Part shown: piece by piece, positions 45,226 to 55,219 of the stretch
Position numbering within the stretch: the first letter of the stretch is position 1
Layout: each line of letters opens with the position of its first letter
Notes under the pieces: model-generated
Seen by the model: only the letters and a program-made list of their open reading frames with translations
What the model was told of the DNA's origin: nothing
The model's database searches: none
Source: Photobacterium sanctipauli
GTDB taxonomy: Bacteria; Pseudomonadota; Gammaproteobacteria; Enterobacterales; Vibrionaceae
NCBI RefSeq assembly: GCF_003026495.1
Contig: NZ_PYMA01000001.1
Span: 620,001 to 684,000, forward strand
Length of the DNA stretch: 64,000 bases
Reading direction: 5' to 3'
Translations under genes and position numbers: made by a program

Positions 45226-45831
45226 ATGAAAGGATTCGTCAGCCTCGTTAACCGCTGTGCCTACGGATTACACCTCGTCAGCGGTGCCATTTTGGTGTCG
45301 ATGATGTTCATCACCCTTAGCGATGTCATCACCCGCGCCGTCTTTAACTTCACTGGCGGCAATATCGATTTCACCTTCATCGGTGGCGTGGAATTAATTA
45401 AATATGGCCTGCTGTTTGCCATTTTATTCACCCTGCCACACTCGGTCACCAAGTCTCAGGTTATTGTTGACTTGTTTACCGAGAAAATGAACCAACGGCT
45501 AAAAATATACCTTGAGGCCTTCTATACCCTCGGCTTCTCCCTGCTGGGTGCAGGTATGTCAGTGCGCTTCTACGAAGCGATTGGCTCTGCCCAAATGACC
45601 GGAGAGACAACCCAAGATCTTCTCATCCCAATGCATTACCTCTACAGCACTGTGCTTGTGGCAACGTCGATGTTAACGCTTCGCTCCTTCATCTTGGCAC
45701 TTGAGTTGGTGTTCGCGAAAAACGACCCAGCTCCAGACACCACGCCTCAAAGTGATTCAAGCGAAAAAGCAGAAGCTGCAACAGCGCCAGGCGCTCGCCA
45801 ACAATCACAGCACAAAGAGGAGCTTGCATAA
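45226..45831 (+). CDS. dctQ: TRAP transporter small permease (second system)
   Basis: A 201 aa membrane subunit with four predicted helices (SGAILVSMMFITLSDVITRA; YGLLFAILFTLPHSV; a central and a fourth helix) plus an unusual hydrophilic, Gln/Ala/Ser-rich tail of about 35 residues. Its stop overlaps the start of the large permease (TAATG), indicating translational coupling. Confidence 0.85.
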   Translation: MKGFVSLVNRCAYGLHLVSGAILVSMMFITLSDVITRAVFNFTGGNIDFTFIGGVELIKYGLLFAILFTLPHSVTKSQVIVDLFTEKMNQRLKIYLEAFYTLGFSLLGAGMSVRFYEAIGSAQMTGETTQDLLIPMHYLYSTVLVATSMLTLRSFILALELVFAKNDPAPDTTPQSDSSEKAEAATAPGARQQSQHKEELA

Positions 45832-47117
45832 TGGATGCTTCAACCATAGGTTTAATTTGTATTGGCTTAATGTTGGTCATGATCGCCTTCCGAGCCCCTA
45901 TCGCCTTATCAATGGCCGTCACCGGCTTTGTTGGCTTCGGTTCGATAGTTGCCTTTCCTTCAGCCGTTGCAATTTTAGACAGCGGCCCATTTGAGACCCT
46001 GTCGAACTATAGCTACAGCCCAATCCCAATGTTCATCCTGATGGGTGTCTTTGCCTCGAAGGCGCAAATGTCGCAAGAACTTTTCTATGGCGCACGTACC
46101 CTGTTTGGACGATGGCGCGGCGGCATGGCCTTGGCAGCCGTGACGTCCTGCGGCGTATTCTCAGCCATCTCGGGTTCTTCACTGGCGACGGCAGCCAGTA
46201 TGTCCCGTGTCGCCCTACCGGAGATGGAAAAGAATGGCTATTCGATGTCCCTCGCCACCGGCACCCTTGCCGCTGGCGGTACATTAGGCATTATGATCCC
46301 GCCTTCCATCGCCCTGTTGCTCTATGCACTGATCACCGAACAATCGGTCGGTGATATGTTCATTGCAGGGGTGATCCCCGGGTTGCTTGGCCTCTTCCTG
46401 TACTGTGCCACGATCGCCATTACAGTATGGCTCTACCCTGATCTTGCCACCCCAGGGCAAGAAACCAGCTTTATGGAAAAAATCAAAGGGCTAAAAGGCT
46501 TAGTGCCATTTACCGGCATCTTTGCCTTTATCATCTGCGGGATCTACTTTGGTTTATTCACCCCGACCGAAGCAGCAGCTGTTGGTGCGGCCGGTACCTT
46601 GTTCATCGCCATCTTCCGTGGCATGACATGGAAACAGTTTATCGAATCCATCGAAGAGACCTTGGCGATATCATCAATGATCTTCTTTATGATCATCGGT
46701 GCCGAAATCTTTGGCTACTTCCTGTCGGTTTCGCGTATTTCCTACTCGTTGGTCGACTTTGTTGATAGCTTGCAACTATCGCCTTACATGGTGCTGTTCG
46801 CGGTACTCTTGTTATTCATGCTATTAGGCTGTGTCATGGACAGCATTGCAATGCTGCTGCTTACGGTACCGGTGGTCTACCCATTGATCGAAGCAGCCGG
46901 ATTCGACCCAATTTGGTTCGGTATCGTTGCTGTTATCACCGTTGAGCTCGGCCTGATCACCCCGCCTGTGGGTATGAACGTATTCGTCATCAAATCCCTC
47001 GCCCCGGGAGTATCCATCAAAGACATGTTCAAGGGGGTATTCCCATTTGTGCTGTCAGATATCACCCGCCTGCTGCTTATCATCGGCTTCCCTTCCCTCG
47101 CACTGGGTTTGCTCTAG
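45831..47117 (+). CDS. dctM: TRAP transporter large permease (second system)
   Basis: A 428 aa Na+-coupled permease. SGSSLATAASMSRVALPEME, GTLGIMIPPSIALLLYALI and VELGLITPPVGMNVFVIKS are the DctM signatures. It is directly followed by a periplasmic metallo-beta-lactamase-fold gene, giving the order dehydrogenase-AKR-DctP-DctQ-DctM-MBL. Confidence 0.92.
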   Translation: MDASTIGLICIGLMLVMIAFRAPIALSMAVTGFVGFGSIVAFPSAVAILDSGPFETLSNYSYSPIPMFILMGVFASKAQMSQELFYGARTLFGRWRGGMALAAVTSCGVFSAISGSSLATAASMSRVALPEMEKNGYSMSLATGTLAAGGTLGIMIPPSIALLLYALITEQSVGDMFIAGVIPGLLGLFLYCATIAITVWLYPDLATPGQETSFMEKIKGLKGLVPFTGIFAFIICGIYFGLFTPTEAAAVGAAGTLFIAIFRGMTWKQFIESIEETLAISSMIFFMIIGAEIFGYFLSVSRISYSLVDFVDSLQLSPYMVLFAVLLLFMLLGCVMDSIAMLLLTVPVVYPLIEAAGFDPIWFGIVAVITVELGLITPPVGMNVFVIKSLAPGVSIKDMFKGVFPFVLSDITRLLLIIGFPSLALGLL

Positions 47118-47205
47118 CACTTCCACCCCCACAGCTATTGCGGCTGTGGGGGGTAGCGACAAACGCACTACAACCAACAATAAAACCTACCCTACGGAGA
47201 AAAAG

Positions 47206-48123
47206 ATGAAATATCTGTCTTCGCGTACGCTTGTGCGCGCAATTCCTGTCATGCTTGGTGCATTGCTCTCATTCACCGCCATGGCAAAAACCGACGTCAT
47301 CCTGCTAGGCACGGGAACGCCTGTCCCCGACGCCTCCCGATCGGGTCCATCAACCGCTGTCGTTTATAACGATAGGGCCTTTGTCTTCGATGCTGGCGGC
47401 GGCATGGTGCAGCGAGCCATTGAAGCTGCCCAACATAAAGGGATCAAAGCGCTATATCCAACCAATATCCAACATGTGTTTCTCACCCACCTACACAGCG
47501 ACCATATTCTCGACGTTTCGGAATTGGCCGCCACTTACTGGTGGCGCAGGGATGAAAAGCTGTCTGTATATGGCCCTATAGGAACAAAGAAGTTCATCAC
47601 CGGATACTACGATATGCTGTCGGCCGACATTCGCTTACGTACCAGTGGCAAGCAGCCAGTGAAAAACCCGACGCTATACCAAGTTAATGTCACCGAATAC
47701 ACCACCGGCAACGTAGTCTATAACCAAGGCGGGGTGACTATCGAAGCATTCAAGGTTCCCCATGGCGATATCCGCCCAGCGTTTGGCTACAAGATCACAA
47801 CGCCAGACCGCGTGGTGGTGATCAGCGGGGATACCGCTTACTCAGAGGCAATGAAGGACATTGCCAAAAATGCTGATGTACTGGTTCATGAAGTGATCAG
47901 CGACGAAGGCTTGGCAAAACTACCCCCGTTCTGGCAGAAATATCACTCTAGTAGCCACACCAAGACCGATGAACTCGCAAAGATAGCCAATGCCGCTCAG
48001 CCTAAGCTGTTGGTATTAAGCCATATCCTTCACTACAGTGCTTCTGTCGACTCGGTATTGGAAGAGGTGCAAGCCAGTTACGATGGTGACGTCGTGATCG
48101 GCAATGATCTGGATGTCTTCTAA
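47206..48123 (+). CDS. Exported metallo-beta-lactamase-fold hydrolase
   Basis: A 305 aa protein with a signal peptide (ending TAMA-KTDVIL). LLGTGTPVPDASRSGPSTAV opens the fold; FLTHLHSDHILDVSEL is the HxHxDH zinc motif, and GDTAYSEAM and LVLSHILHY supply the later Asp and His. This resembles the RNase Z/arylsulfatase-like subgroup, but export suggests hydrolysis of an ester, lactone or sulfate in the periplasm before TRAP uptake; that is inference. ATG at 47206 follows CGGAG. Its stop overlaps the convergent AraC stop by 3 bp. Confidence 0.8.
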   Translation: MKYLSSRTLVRAIPVMLGALLSFTAMAKTDVILLGTGTPVPDASRSGPSTAVVYNDRAFVFDAGGGMVQRAIEAAQHKGIKALYPTNIQHVFLTHLHSDHILDVSELAATYWWRRDEKLSVYGPIGTKKFITGYYDMLSADIRLRTSGKQPVKNPTLYQVNVTEYTTGNVVYNQGGVTIEAFKVPHGDIRPAFGYKITTPDRVVVISGDTAYSEAMKDIAKNADVLVHEVISDEGLAKLPPFWQKYHSSSHTKTDELAKIANAAQPKLLVLSHILHYSASVDSVLEEVQASYDGDVVIGNDLDVF

Positions 48124-49019
48124 AACTCAGTATCAAACGGATTCAATTGGCGAAACTGCTTCGGACTCAGCCCAGATTTGTTCTTAAAGAAGCGGGAAAA
48201 ATAGGCCGGATCGTCATACCCCAAGTTGTAGGCGATCTGGTCAATATTGAGCTGGGTATAGAGCAAGCTTCGCTTGGCCTCAATAAACAGCCTATCGGAA
48301 ATGATTGCTTTGGCCCCCACTCCTTTGACCGTTTTGCATATCCGATTCAAGGTTGAAAGCGACATTTGAAGCTGGTTGGCATATCGGGCAACCGTCCATT
48401 GCTGGCGAAAATGCTTCTCTACCAACTGTTGAAACACATAATACCCTTGGTTTGGCTGATTTGCCCCCAAGCCTTGATGGTTGCAGTGCTCGATTTCCCG
48501 GTACAGGGTCATCAGAATAAGTTTGGCGAGCCACTCAACCGTATGTCGCTTACCTGAATAGCTCGAATCTGACTCTGCTGATAATAAATCAAAATAGTTC
48601 TTGAGCTGTTGCGGGTGGTGAGAGTTGGATGAGAAACGCAATATCCTCGGGCTATGGATAACAGTATCAAACAGCCCCATTGCCCTTGAACCTGCCGCTT
48701 GGTTGATAAGCGGCTCGGCAATAGTCAGTACATGACCTAAGGTTTCGGGCGAAAAAACAAACCCGTGGACAACCCCGGTTGGGACTACCACCGCCCCTCC
48801 CCCATCAAAGCTTAGCTCTTTGTTATCTAATAATATTTTAGCCTCACCTTGATATATGATCAGCAACTGGAACAACTTTCCATGCCGATGTGGCTTGATT
48901 TTCCACCCCTGCTTTTCGCTTCTTGCTGCTATTGACTCGATATGAACAAATTCAGAATCATCGCTGTCATTTTCTTCGCCATACAAGAAGAAACGGGGTA
49001 TGGCTGCTTCGCTTTCCAT
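48120..49019 (-). CDS. AraC-family regulator of pobA (cupin sensor)
   Basis: A 299 aa regulator. An N-terminal cupin (HRHGKLFQLLIIYQGEAKIL, then VPTGVVHGFVFS) binds the effector, and the C-terminal double HTH is at VARYANQLQMSLSTLNRICK and IAYNLGYDDPAYFSRFFKNK. It is divergent from pobA across 120 bp, as for PobC/PobR-type AraC regulators, so it probably activates pobA in response to 4-hydroxybenzoate. ATG at 49019 has AAGG upstream. Confidence 0.83.
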   Translation of the reverse strand: MESEAAIPRFFLYGEENDSDDSEFVHIESIAARSEKQGWKIKPHRHGKLFQLLIIYQGEAKILLDNKELSFDGGGAVVVPTGVVHGFVFSPETLGHVLTIAEPLINQAAGSRAMGLFDTVIHSPRILRFSSNSHHPQQLKNYFDLLSAESDSSYSGKRHTVEWLAKLILMTLYREIEHCNHQGLGANQPNQGYYVFQQLVEKHFRQQWTVARYANQLQMSLSTLNRICKTVKGVGAKAIISDRLFIEAKRSLLYTQLNIDQIAYNLGYDDPAYFSRFFKNKSGLSPKQFRQLNPFDTEF

Positions 49020-49046
49020 CGCTATGCCTTTCAATATCCATCATGA

Positions 49047-50354
<1,308 letters not shown>

Positions 50355-50388
50355 GGTTAGATGTACGCAGTACTTTCTGGAGCGTTAA

Positions 50389-50422
50389 AAGCAAAAAAGC
50401 CTTGTCTTTCGACAAGGCTTTT
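50389..50422. terminator. Bidirectional terminator between pobA and tRNA-Asp
   Basis: AAAAAAGCCTTGTC and GACAAGGCTTTT form a stem with a TTTC loop; A/T runs flank both sides. Confidence 0.8.
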
Positions 50423-50428
50423 AAACAG

Positions 50429-50505
50429 TGGCGGAGCGGACGGGACTCGAACCCGCGACCCCCGGCGTGACAGGCCGGTATTCTAACCAACTGAACTACC
50501 GCTCC
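50429..50505 (-). tRNA. tRNA-Asp(GUC)
   Basis: A 77-nt minus-strand cloverleaf: GGAGCGG acceptor, CCTGTCACG anticodon loop with anticodon GTC, GGTTCGAGTCC T arm, CCA encoded. Confidence 0.96.
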
Positions 50506-50546
50506 AATTCTGTACAAAAGCAGTATATATACTGCTCTTTAGAATG

Positions 50547-50637
50547 TGGCGGAGAGATAGGGATTTGAACCCTAGATACGCTACAAACGTATGCCGGTTT
50601 TCAAGACCGGTGCTTTCAACCACTCAGCCATCTCTCC
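50547..50637 (-). tRNA. tRNA-Ser(UGA), second copy
   Basis: Identical over 91 nt to the tRNA at 2980-3070, including encoded CCA. It lies upstream of tRNA-Asp in one transcription unit ending at the terminator near 50400. The upstream flank (GTAAGTGCGG) also resembles that of the first copy (GTATGTGCGG). Confidence 0.95.
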
Positions 50638-50753
50638 GTAAGTGCGGCGAATAATACCGAGCATCAGAAAAGTTGTAAACCCTTAAATTAACCAAAAACA
50701 ACCGTTTGGACACATTTTCAGCAATAGCATGTTATATCGCACAATATATCAAT

Positions 50754-51251
50754 TTAATTCTTTTCTCTCAGCCGCTTAGGGTAATCATAGAAAAAGATTG
50801 TCGCATCCGTTTCAGCCACTGCCTGCCAACAGTCAACTTCAAACCCAACCACCAATACCCCGCAGGTGGGGATGTTCTCGGTCTGGAATCCAAGCATATT
50901 GGCCAAGTCCGTCATGGCCGGATTGTGGCCGACCACCATCAACCTATCAACCACGTCATTACAATCACGAATAATATCGAGCAGCTCAAACGGTGATTCC
51001 GAATACAGCTCGGTTCTCGACTCTAGCTTAGGCTTGCTGTGCAGCGCTTTTGCCATCAAGTACGCCGTTTCCGATGCCCGCAAAGCCGAACTGGTTAATA
51101 TCAACTGAGGGCTGGCTTGCCAAGCATTGAGCTGTTGCGCCATTTTAGGTGCATTCTTCATCCCCCTGCTATTAAGCGGCCGCTCATGATCATCCAACGT
51201 TGGATCATCCCATGATGACTTGGCATGTCGAACCAAAAACAACAGTTTCAT
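50754..51251 (-). CDS. sixA: SixA-like phosphohistidine phosphatase
   Basis: A 165 aa histidine phosphatase. LVRHAKSSWDDPTLDDHERP has the catalytic RHxxS/T motif in its SixA form (RHAKSSW) and the downstream DxxRPL segment; VVGHNPAMTDLANML is the second catalytic His region. SixA removes phosphate from histidine phosphotransfer proteins such as the PTS nitrogen NPr or ArcB. It stands alone. Confidence 0.85.
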   Translation of the reverse strand: MKLLFLVRHAKSSWDDPTLDDHERPLNSRGMKNAPKMAQQLNAWQASPQLILTSSALRASETAYLMAKALHSKPKLESRTELYSESPFELLDIIRDCNDVVDRLMVVGHNPAMTDLANMLGFQTENIPTCGVLVVGFEVDCWQAVAETDATIFFYDYPKRLREKN

Positions 51252-51467
51252 CGCATCCCCCTAAAACCCAATCACTCGCACGCCTGCAGGCGGCATGAAT
51301 AGTCAAACAGCCATCAAGGCATAATAGCTAAAGTATAAGAAAGATAAGACGTTGCAGTTTGTAGAAAGCGATACTGATGAGATAACGAAGGCGAAGGTCG
51401 TTGCTTTAAAAAATAGTAATTAAGGGCAAAAGGAGGAAAGTGGCGCCATTAACGCCACTTCATGGCA
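51252..51467. other. Intergenic region, nothing recognised
   Basis: I see no gene, clear hairpin or repeat between the sixA-like gene and lpp. Confidence 0.4.
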
Positions 51468-51731
51468 TTACTTCTGGTAAGAGTCAGCAATGTTATCGAT
51501 ACGCTGGTTTGCACGCATTGCTTCCTGGTATGCCGCATCAGATGCTGCACGCGAGTCATTTACCGCGCCTGCCAATTGATCTTGCTGGCCTTGTAGTGAG
51601 CTAACCTGATCAGAAAGCATATCAACTTTGTTGGTTAGCTGGCTTAGCTGATCCACTTCTTCACTGCTTGAACAACCCATTAGGGTTACACTCAAAATTA
51701 GACCGGTGAAAAGAGCTGCAGAACGTTTCAT
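51468..51731 (-). CDS. lpp: Major outer membrane (Braun-type) lipoprotein
   Basis: An 87 aa lipoprotein with lipobox LMGC, a heptad-repeat coiled coil (LSQLTNKVDMLSDQVSSLQG) and a C-terminal ending YQK whose lysine can be linked to peptidoglycan. GGAG is 7 bases before the ATG at 51731; the ATG directly before it is too close to the site. It anchors the outer membrane. Confidence 0.9.
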   Translation of the reverse strand: MKRSAALFTGLILSVTLMGCSSSEEVDQLSQLTNKVDMLSDQVSSLQGQQDQLAGAVNDSRAASDAAYQEAMRANQRIDNIADSYQK

Positions 51732-51734
51732 CAT

Positions 51735-52184
51735 TATTCTCCATTTTAATATCGAATATTATTTACCACATCAAGCAAAGGTTACATAACCTCAAAGCCG
51801 CTCACGAGAGAATTTATAACTTTGTGGCATGAGTGTCTCTTTTTCTTCCGAATTTTGACAGCTAATTGACATTCAGCTAAATATTTAATGGATTTAAGTA
51901 TTTGAGTTTTAACATCTTATGTAGAAATAATCTCGATATTGCTAAAATAGAATTAAAGAATAATAGAAGCTTATTGCCCACCTATCGTCACCTAGCAACT
52001 TCCCAACAAATCACGCGCGTTAATAAAATATATATCAATAAGCATAGAGCTTCCCTGAGAGAAAGCCCCACTGAAGCACGTATTATTCCGCCAATCTCAT
52101 ATTCCATTTTTAGCAGGTGCCAGATATCAGAATAAGTATTAGCTTTTTAGTTATGCGTTCACAACACCAATAAGAGAGCTAGCT
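51735..52184. other. AT-rich region upstream of lpp; no supported gene
   Basis: It holds the lpp promoter on the minus strand. A 77-codon forward frame here begins at TTG without a ribosome binding site and has no recognisable features. Confidence 0.4.
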
Positions 52185-52367
52185 ATGAAAGTACTAATTG
52201 AATACACCGAAATGGGCAAATACAGAGATAATGTATGGGAAGGAGCAACGACAAAAACTAAAGGCCAAACTCAAGCTGTTACACCATCATTCGCCGCACA
52301 ACTGATCGAAAACAATAAGGCAAAACTAGTCACAACCGAATGTGATCACATCATAATCGAAAACTAA
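52185..52367 (+). CDS. Small hypothetical protein
   Basis: A 60 aa soluble, charged protein (KGQTQAVTPSFAAQLIENNK, then AKLVTTE). GAGAG lies about 8 bases before ATG, which is only a fair ribosome binding site. The middle segment is vaguely like small phage-associated proteins with a VTPxxAxxLI motif, but I do not recognise a family and no phage genes are nearby. Confidence 0.4.
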   Translation: MKVLIEYTEMGKYRDNVWEGATTKTKGQTQAVTPSFAAQLIENNKAKLVTTECDHIIIEN

Positions 52368-52456
52368 ATGTAGAATTCACCCAGATACATCTAACATGAC
52401 CGAAAACCAAAGTAGTTCTCATTAGGCAATAGAATTTGCCTAATGAGAATTAAACC

Positions 52457-53713
52457 CTACATCGCCGCCTTAACAGCCCGAGCCAAACGATGTGCCGCTT
52501 GCTTAGGATCAGCCGTTTTGGCATTGAAGAAATTACTCACCACATCAAAAATAGCCGCTTGGACATAGCTGGTTGTTGCCAAGCCCTGGGACACACTCGG
52601 CACCAATCCGCCATTTTCAGCGGTATCTTTAAAGGTTGCCATTGAATCTTTGGCGCACTGATCAAAGCTGTCCAGCGCCATATCCATACGAATTGGGATA
52701 GACCCTTTATTCAAATTAAATGATGTCTGGAAACCTTCATCCAAAATGGCGCGAGCAAGATCTTCCTGCGCTTTGCGATTCTCTTCGTCACTGAGCTTAA
52801 AGAAGGCAAAGCTATCAATGTTGTAAGTGAACTGGCCATGCGTGCCCGGGGCGGCGACGCAAATATAATCTTGGCCTGCCACTTTGCCATCGGCTGCAAA
52901 CTCACCCTTGGCCCAATCCCCCATGATTTGCATCGCCGCTTCACCATTGCTGACCATGGCTGTCGCGGTGTTCCAGCTGTTGCCACGGTATTTAGGGTCA
53001 ACGTACTCTTTCATACGGCGGAACTGAGTGAAAACTTCCACCATCTTCGGGCTATTTAGTATCGACATATCAAGCTCGACAAAGGCTTTTTGATAGTCTT
53101 CAGGGCCAAGAACTGCCAGGGCGACAGCTTCAAACAAGGTGACGTTTTGCCATGGCTGACCGCCACCATGAGCCAATGGGATATAGCCCGCCTGCTTGAT
53201 TTTTTCGGCGGCGGCAAAAAAGTCATCCAGTGTCACGGGAATTGCCACACCCACTTCGGCAAACACCTTCGGGTTCGCCCATAGCCAGTTAACTCGGTGA
53301 ATATTCACCGGCACCGCAACATAGTCATCTTCATGCATGATGATCTGCTGGGCGACCTTGGGCAAAAACTGCTGCCAATGATCTTGCTCGGCAACGTTAT
53401 TCAAGTCGGCCAAAAAGCCCAACCGACCCCACTCTTGGATATCATCGCCTTTGATCTGCGCTGCCGACGGCGGGTTGCCCGATACCGCACGGGTTTTCAA
53501 CACCGTCATGGCACTTTCGCCACCGCCACCAGCAATGGCAAAATCTTTCCATTGGTTGCCTTGGGCTTCAATGGTGTCTTTTAGCAGTTGTACCGACTTG
53601 GCTTCACCGCCTGATGTCCACCAGTGCAACACTTCTACTTCACCGGCGTGGGCAATCACTGACGATGCCGCCATACCCAAACCACAAGCAAGAGACAGCA
53701 AGGAGTGTTTCAT
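52457..53713 (-). CDS. Periplasmic sugar-binding protein (ABC family 1 type)
   Basis: A 418 aa exported protein (signal peptide to IAHA-GEVEV). EVLHWWTSGGEAKSVQLLKD is typical of GtsA/UgpB-like glucose or mannose binders, and GDWAKGEFAADGK and SFAFFKLSDEENRKAQEDLA support the family. No ABC permease or ATPase gene is nearby; instead it is the last gene of an operon with a response regulator and sensor kinase. It may present sugar to the kinase's periplasmic domain, or serve permeases encoded elsewhere. Confidence 0.85.
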   Translation of the reverse strand: MKHSLLSLACGLGMAASSVIAHAGEVEVLHWWTSGGEAKSVQLLKDTIEAQGNQWKDFAIAGGGGESAMTVLKTRAVSGNPPSAAQIKGDDIQEWGRLGFLADLNNVAEQDHWQQFLPKVAQQIIMHEDDYVAVPVNIHRVNWLWANPKVFAEVGVAIPVTLDDFFAAAEKIKQAGYIPLAHGGGQPWQNVTLFEAVALAVLGPEDYQKAFVELDMSILNSPKMVEVFTQFRRMKEYVDPKYRGNSWNTATAMVSNGEAAMQIMGDWAKGEFAADGKVAGQDYICVAAPGTHGQFTYNIDSFAFFKLSDEENRKAQEDLARAILDEGFQTSFNLNKGSIPIRMDMALDSFDQCAKDSMATFKDTAENGGLVPSVSQGLATTSYVQAAIFDVVSNFFNAKTADPKQAAHRLARAVKAAM

Positions 53714-53724
53714 TATTCCGACCT

Positions 53725-55170
53725 TTATTTTTCTTTTATCAAACGAGGGATAAAGACCTTAACTTCCAGTCCACCGTCAACCGAGTTATGAATTGCCATA
53801 TCGCCGCCGTGGGCATGGATAATATTACGCGCAATCCCCATGCCGAGCCCGTGACCTTCATCGTCTTTTGCGATACGTACATAGGGTTCAAATACCGCCT
53901 CTAGCGAGGCCTCGGGGATCCCCGGCCCACTATCTTTAATGATCACAATGAGCGAGCCCTTCTCGTCCACAATGATCAAGCGTACTTCATCACCATATTT
54001 CACGCCGTTTTCAATCAAGTTGCTAAAGCAGCGTTTCAGTGCCAGCGGCTTGCCCGTCAGCGGGGCTATCTTGATATCAGGAATATGTACTTTCACCAGC
54101 TCTTGGTTGTGCTGCTCAGCAATGCTGCGCAACATCTCGGCAATATCAACTTGGGTCAGGTTTTCATGCAGGTCCGTATCTTTTACGGTCTGCAACGCCC
54201 CCTTCACCATCATCTCAAGCTCGTCGAGATCATTGTTGAATTTCTCGATCTTGCTTTCGTCATCGATCAGCTCGGCACGCAAACGTAGGCGGGTGATCGG
54301 GGTTTTCAAGTCATGGGAAATAGCCGAGAACAAGTGCTCGCGGTCATCAATATAGCGCCGTACCCTGAGTTGCATCCGGTTAAAGGCACGGGTTGCGGTC
54401 ACCAGCTCGCTCGCCCCCTCTTCCTTGAGTGGCGGTTGGTAAATATCAAAGCTCAAGGCATTCGCCGCGTTTGCCAGGCGCTTAAGTGGCTTGGTCTGGC
54501 GACGGATCATGAAATAGGTAAACAACAACAGCAAGGTGGTGATAAAGCCCATAAAAATCACTTGCTGGCTGGTAATGATCTCATCTTCCAGGCTGACATA
54601 AGGCGACGGCAGCAAACCGGCAATGTATAACCATTCGTTTTCGGCCAACTCCAACTGCACCACCAAAATAGGCGGATTCAAAGGCTCAAGGCTAAGGGTA
54701 TAGTGCGCCCAAGAACGGGGGAGATCGCTCAGCAGGATATCATTTTTGAGCACATGCAGGGTTTCAGGGCGGGAGAACTCAACCCGAATCACATCCAGGC
54801 TCGGCAGCTTGTCGCTCAACACTTCTTCAAACACCCTAACCGCCGTGTTTTTCATCTGTGATGAAGGGATAGGATCAATCAAAATTTCTTCTTCGTTAAA
54901 GGAGACGAAAAAGCGGGTTCCCCCCATATTTCGTAGCTGATCCAAGACAATATGGCGGTATTCAAGGGGAAGGGATTGAAAGAACGTCACCGTGGAAGCA
55001 AACATGTTTGCCATGCTTGCCGAAGCAGATTCCAAACCTTGGAGATCACGCTGCTTGGATTGGCCATACCAAATGGTGGTGGCAATCATCTGAGCGAGAA
55101 ACACCGCCAGCAACGTGAACCAGAGGGTACGAGCCAACAGAGACTTTGGCAGCCATTTTTGAATATTCAT
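53725..55170 (-). CDS. Sensor histidine kinase
   Basis: A 481 aa inner-membrane kinase: TM1 about 14-36, periplasmic domain about 37-202, TM2 about 203-223, HAMP about 224-275, HisKA with H286 in FSAISHDLKTPITRLRL, then HATPase with the N box (NLIENGVKYGD), G1 (DSGPGIPE) and G2 (GHGLGMGIARNII). It stands between its response regulator and a sugar-binding protein, so it probably senses sugar directly or through that protein. Confidence 0.9.
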   Translation of the reverse strand: MNIQKWLPKSLLARTLWFTLLAVFLAQMIATTIWYGQSKQRDLQGLESASASMANMFASTVTFFQSLPLEYRHIVLDQLRNMGGTRFFVSFNEEEILIDPIPSSQMKNTAVRVFEEVLSDKLPSLDVIRVEFSRPETLHVLKNDILLSDLPRSWAHYTLSLEPLNPPILVVQLELAENEWLYIAGLLPSPYVSLEDEIITSQQVIFMGFITTLLLLFTYFMIRRQTKPLKRLANAANALSFDIYQPPLKEEGASELVTATRAFNRMQLRVRRYIDDREHLFSAISHDLKTPITRLRLRAELIDDESKIEKFNNDLDELEMMVKGALQTVKDTDLHENLTQVDIAEMLRSIAEQHNQELVKVHIPDIKIAPLTGKPLALKRCFSNLIENGVKYGDEVRLIIVDEKGSLIVIIKDSGPGIPEASLEAVFEPYVRIAKDDEGHGLGMGIARNIIHAHGGDMAIHNSVDGGLEVKVFIPRLIKEK

Positions 55171-55219
55171 GTTTTCTCACTCAAAACCGGCGCTGCCAAG
55201 CAACGCCAGATTTCAGGTA

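Noticed and set aside
51902-52135. 77-codon forward frame upstream of the small hypothetical gene
   Set aside because: It begins with TTG, has no ribosome binding site, and its composition looks like chance coding in AT-rich DNA.
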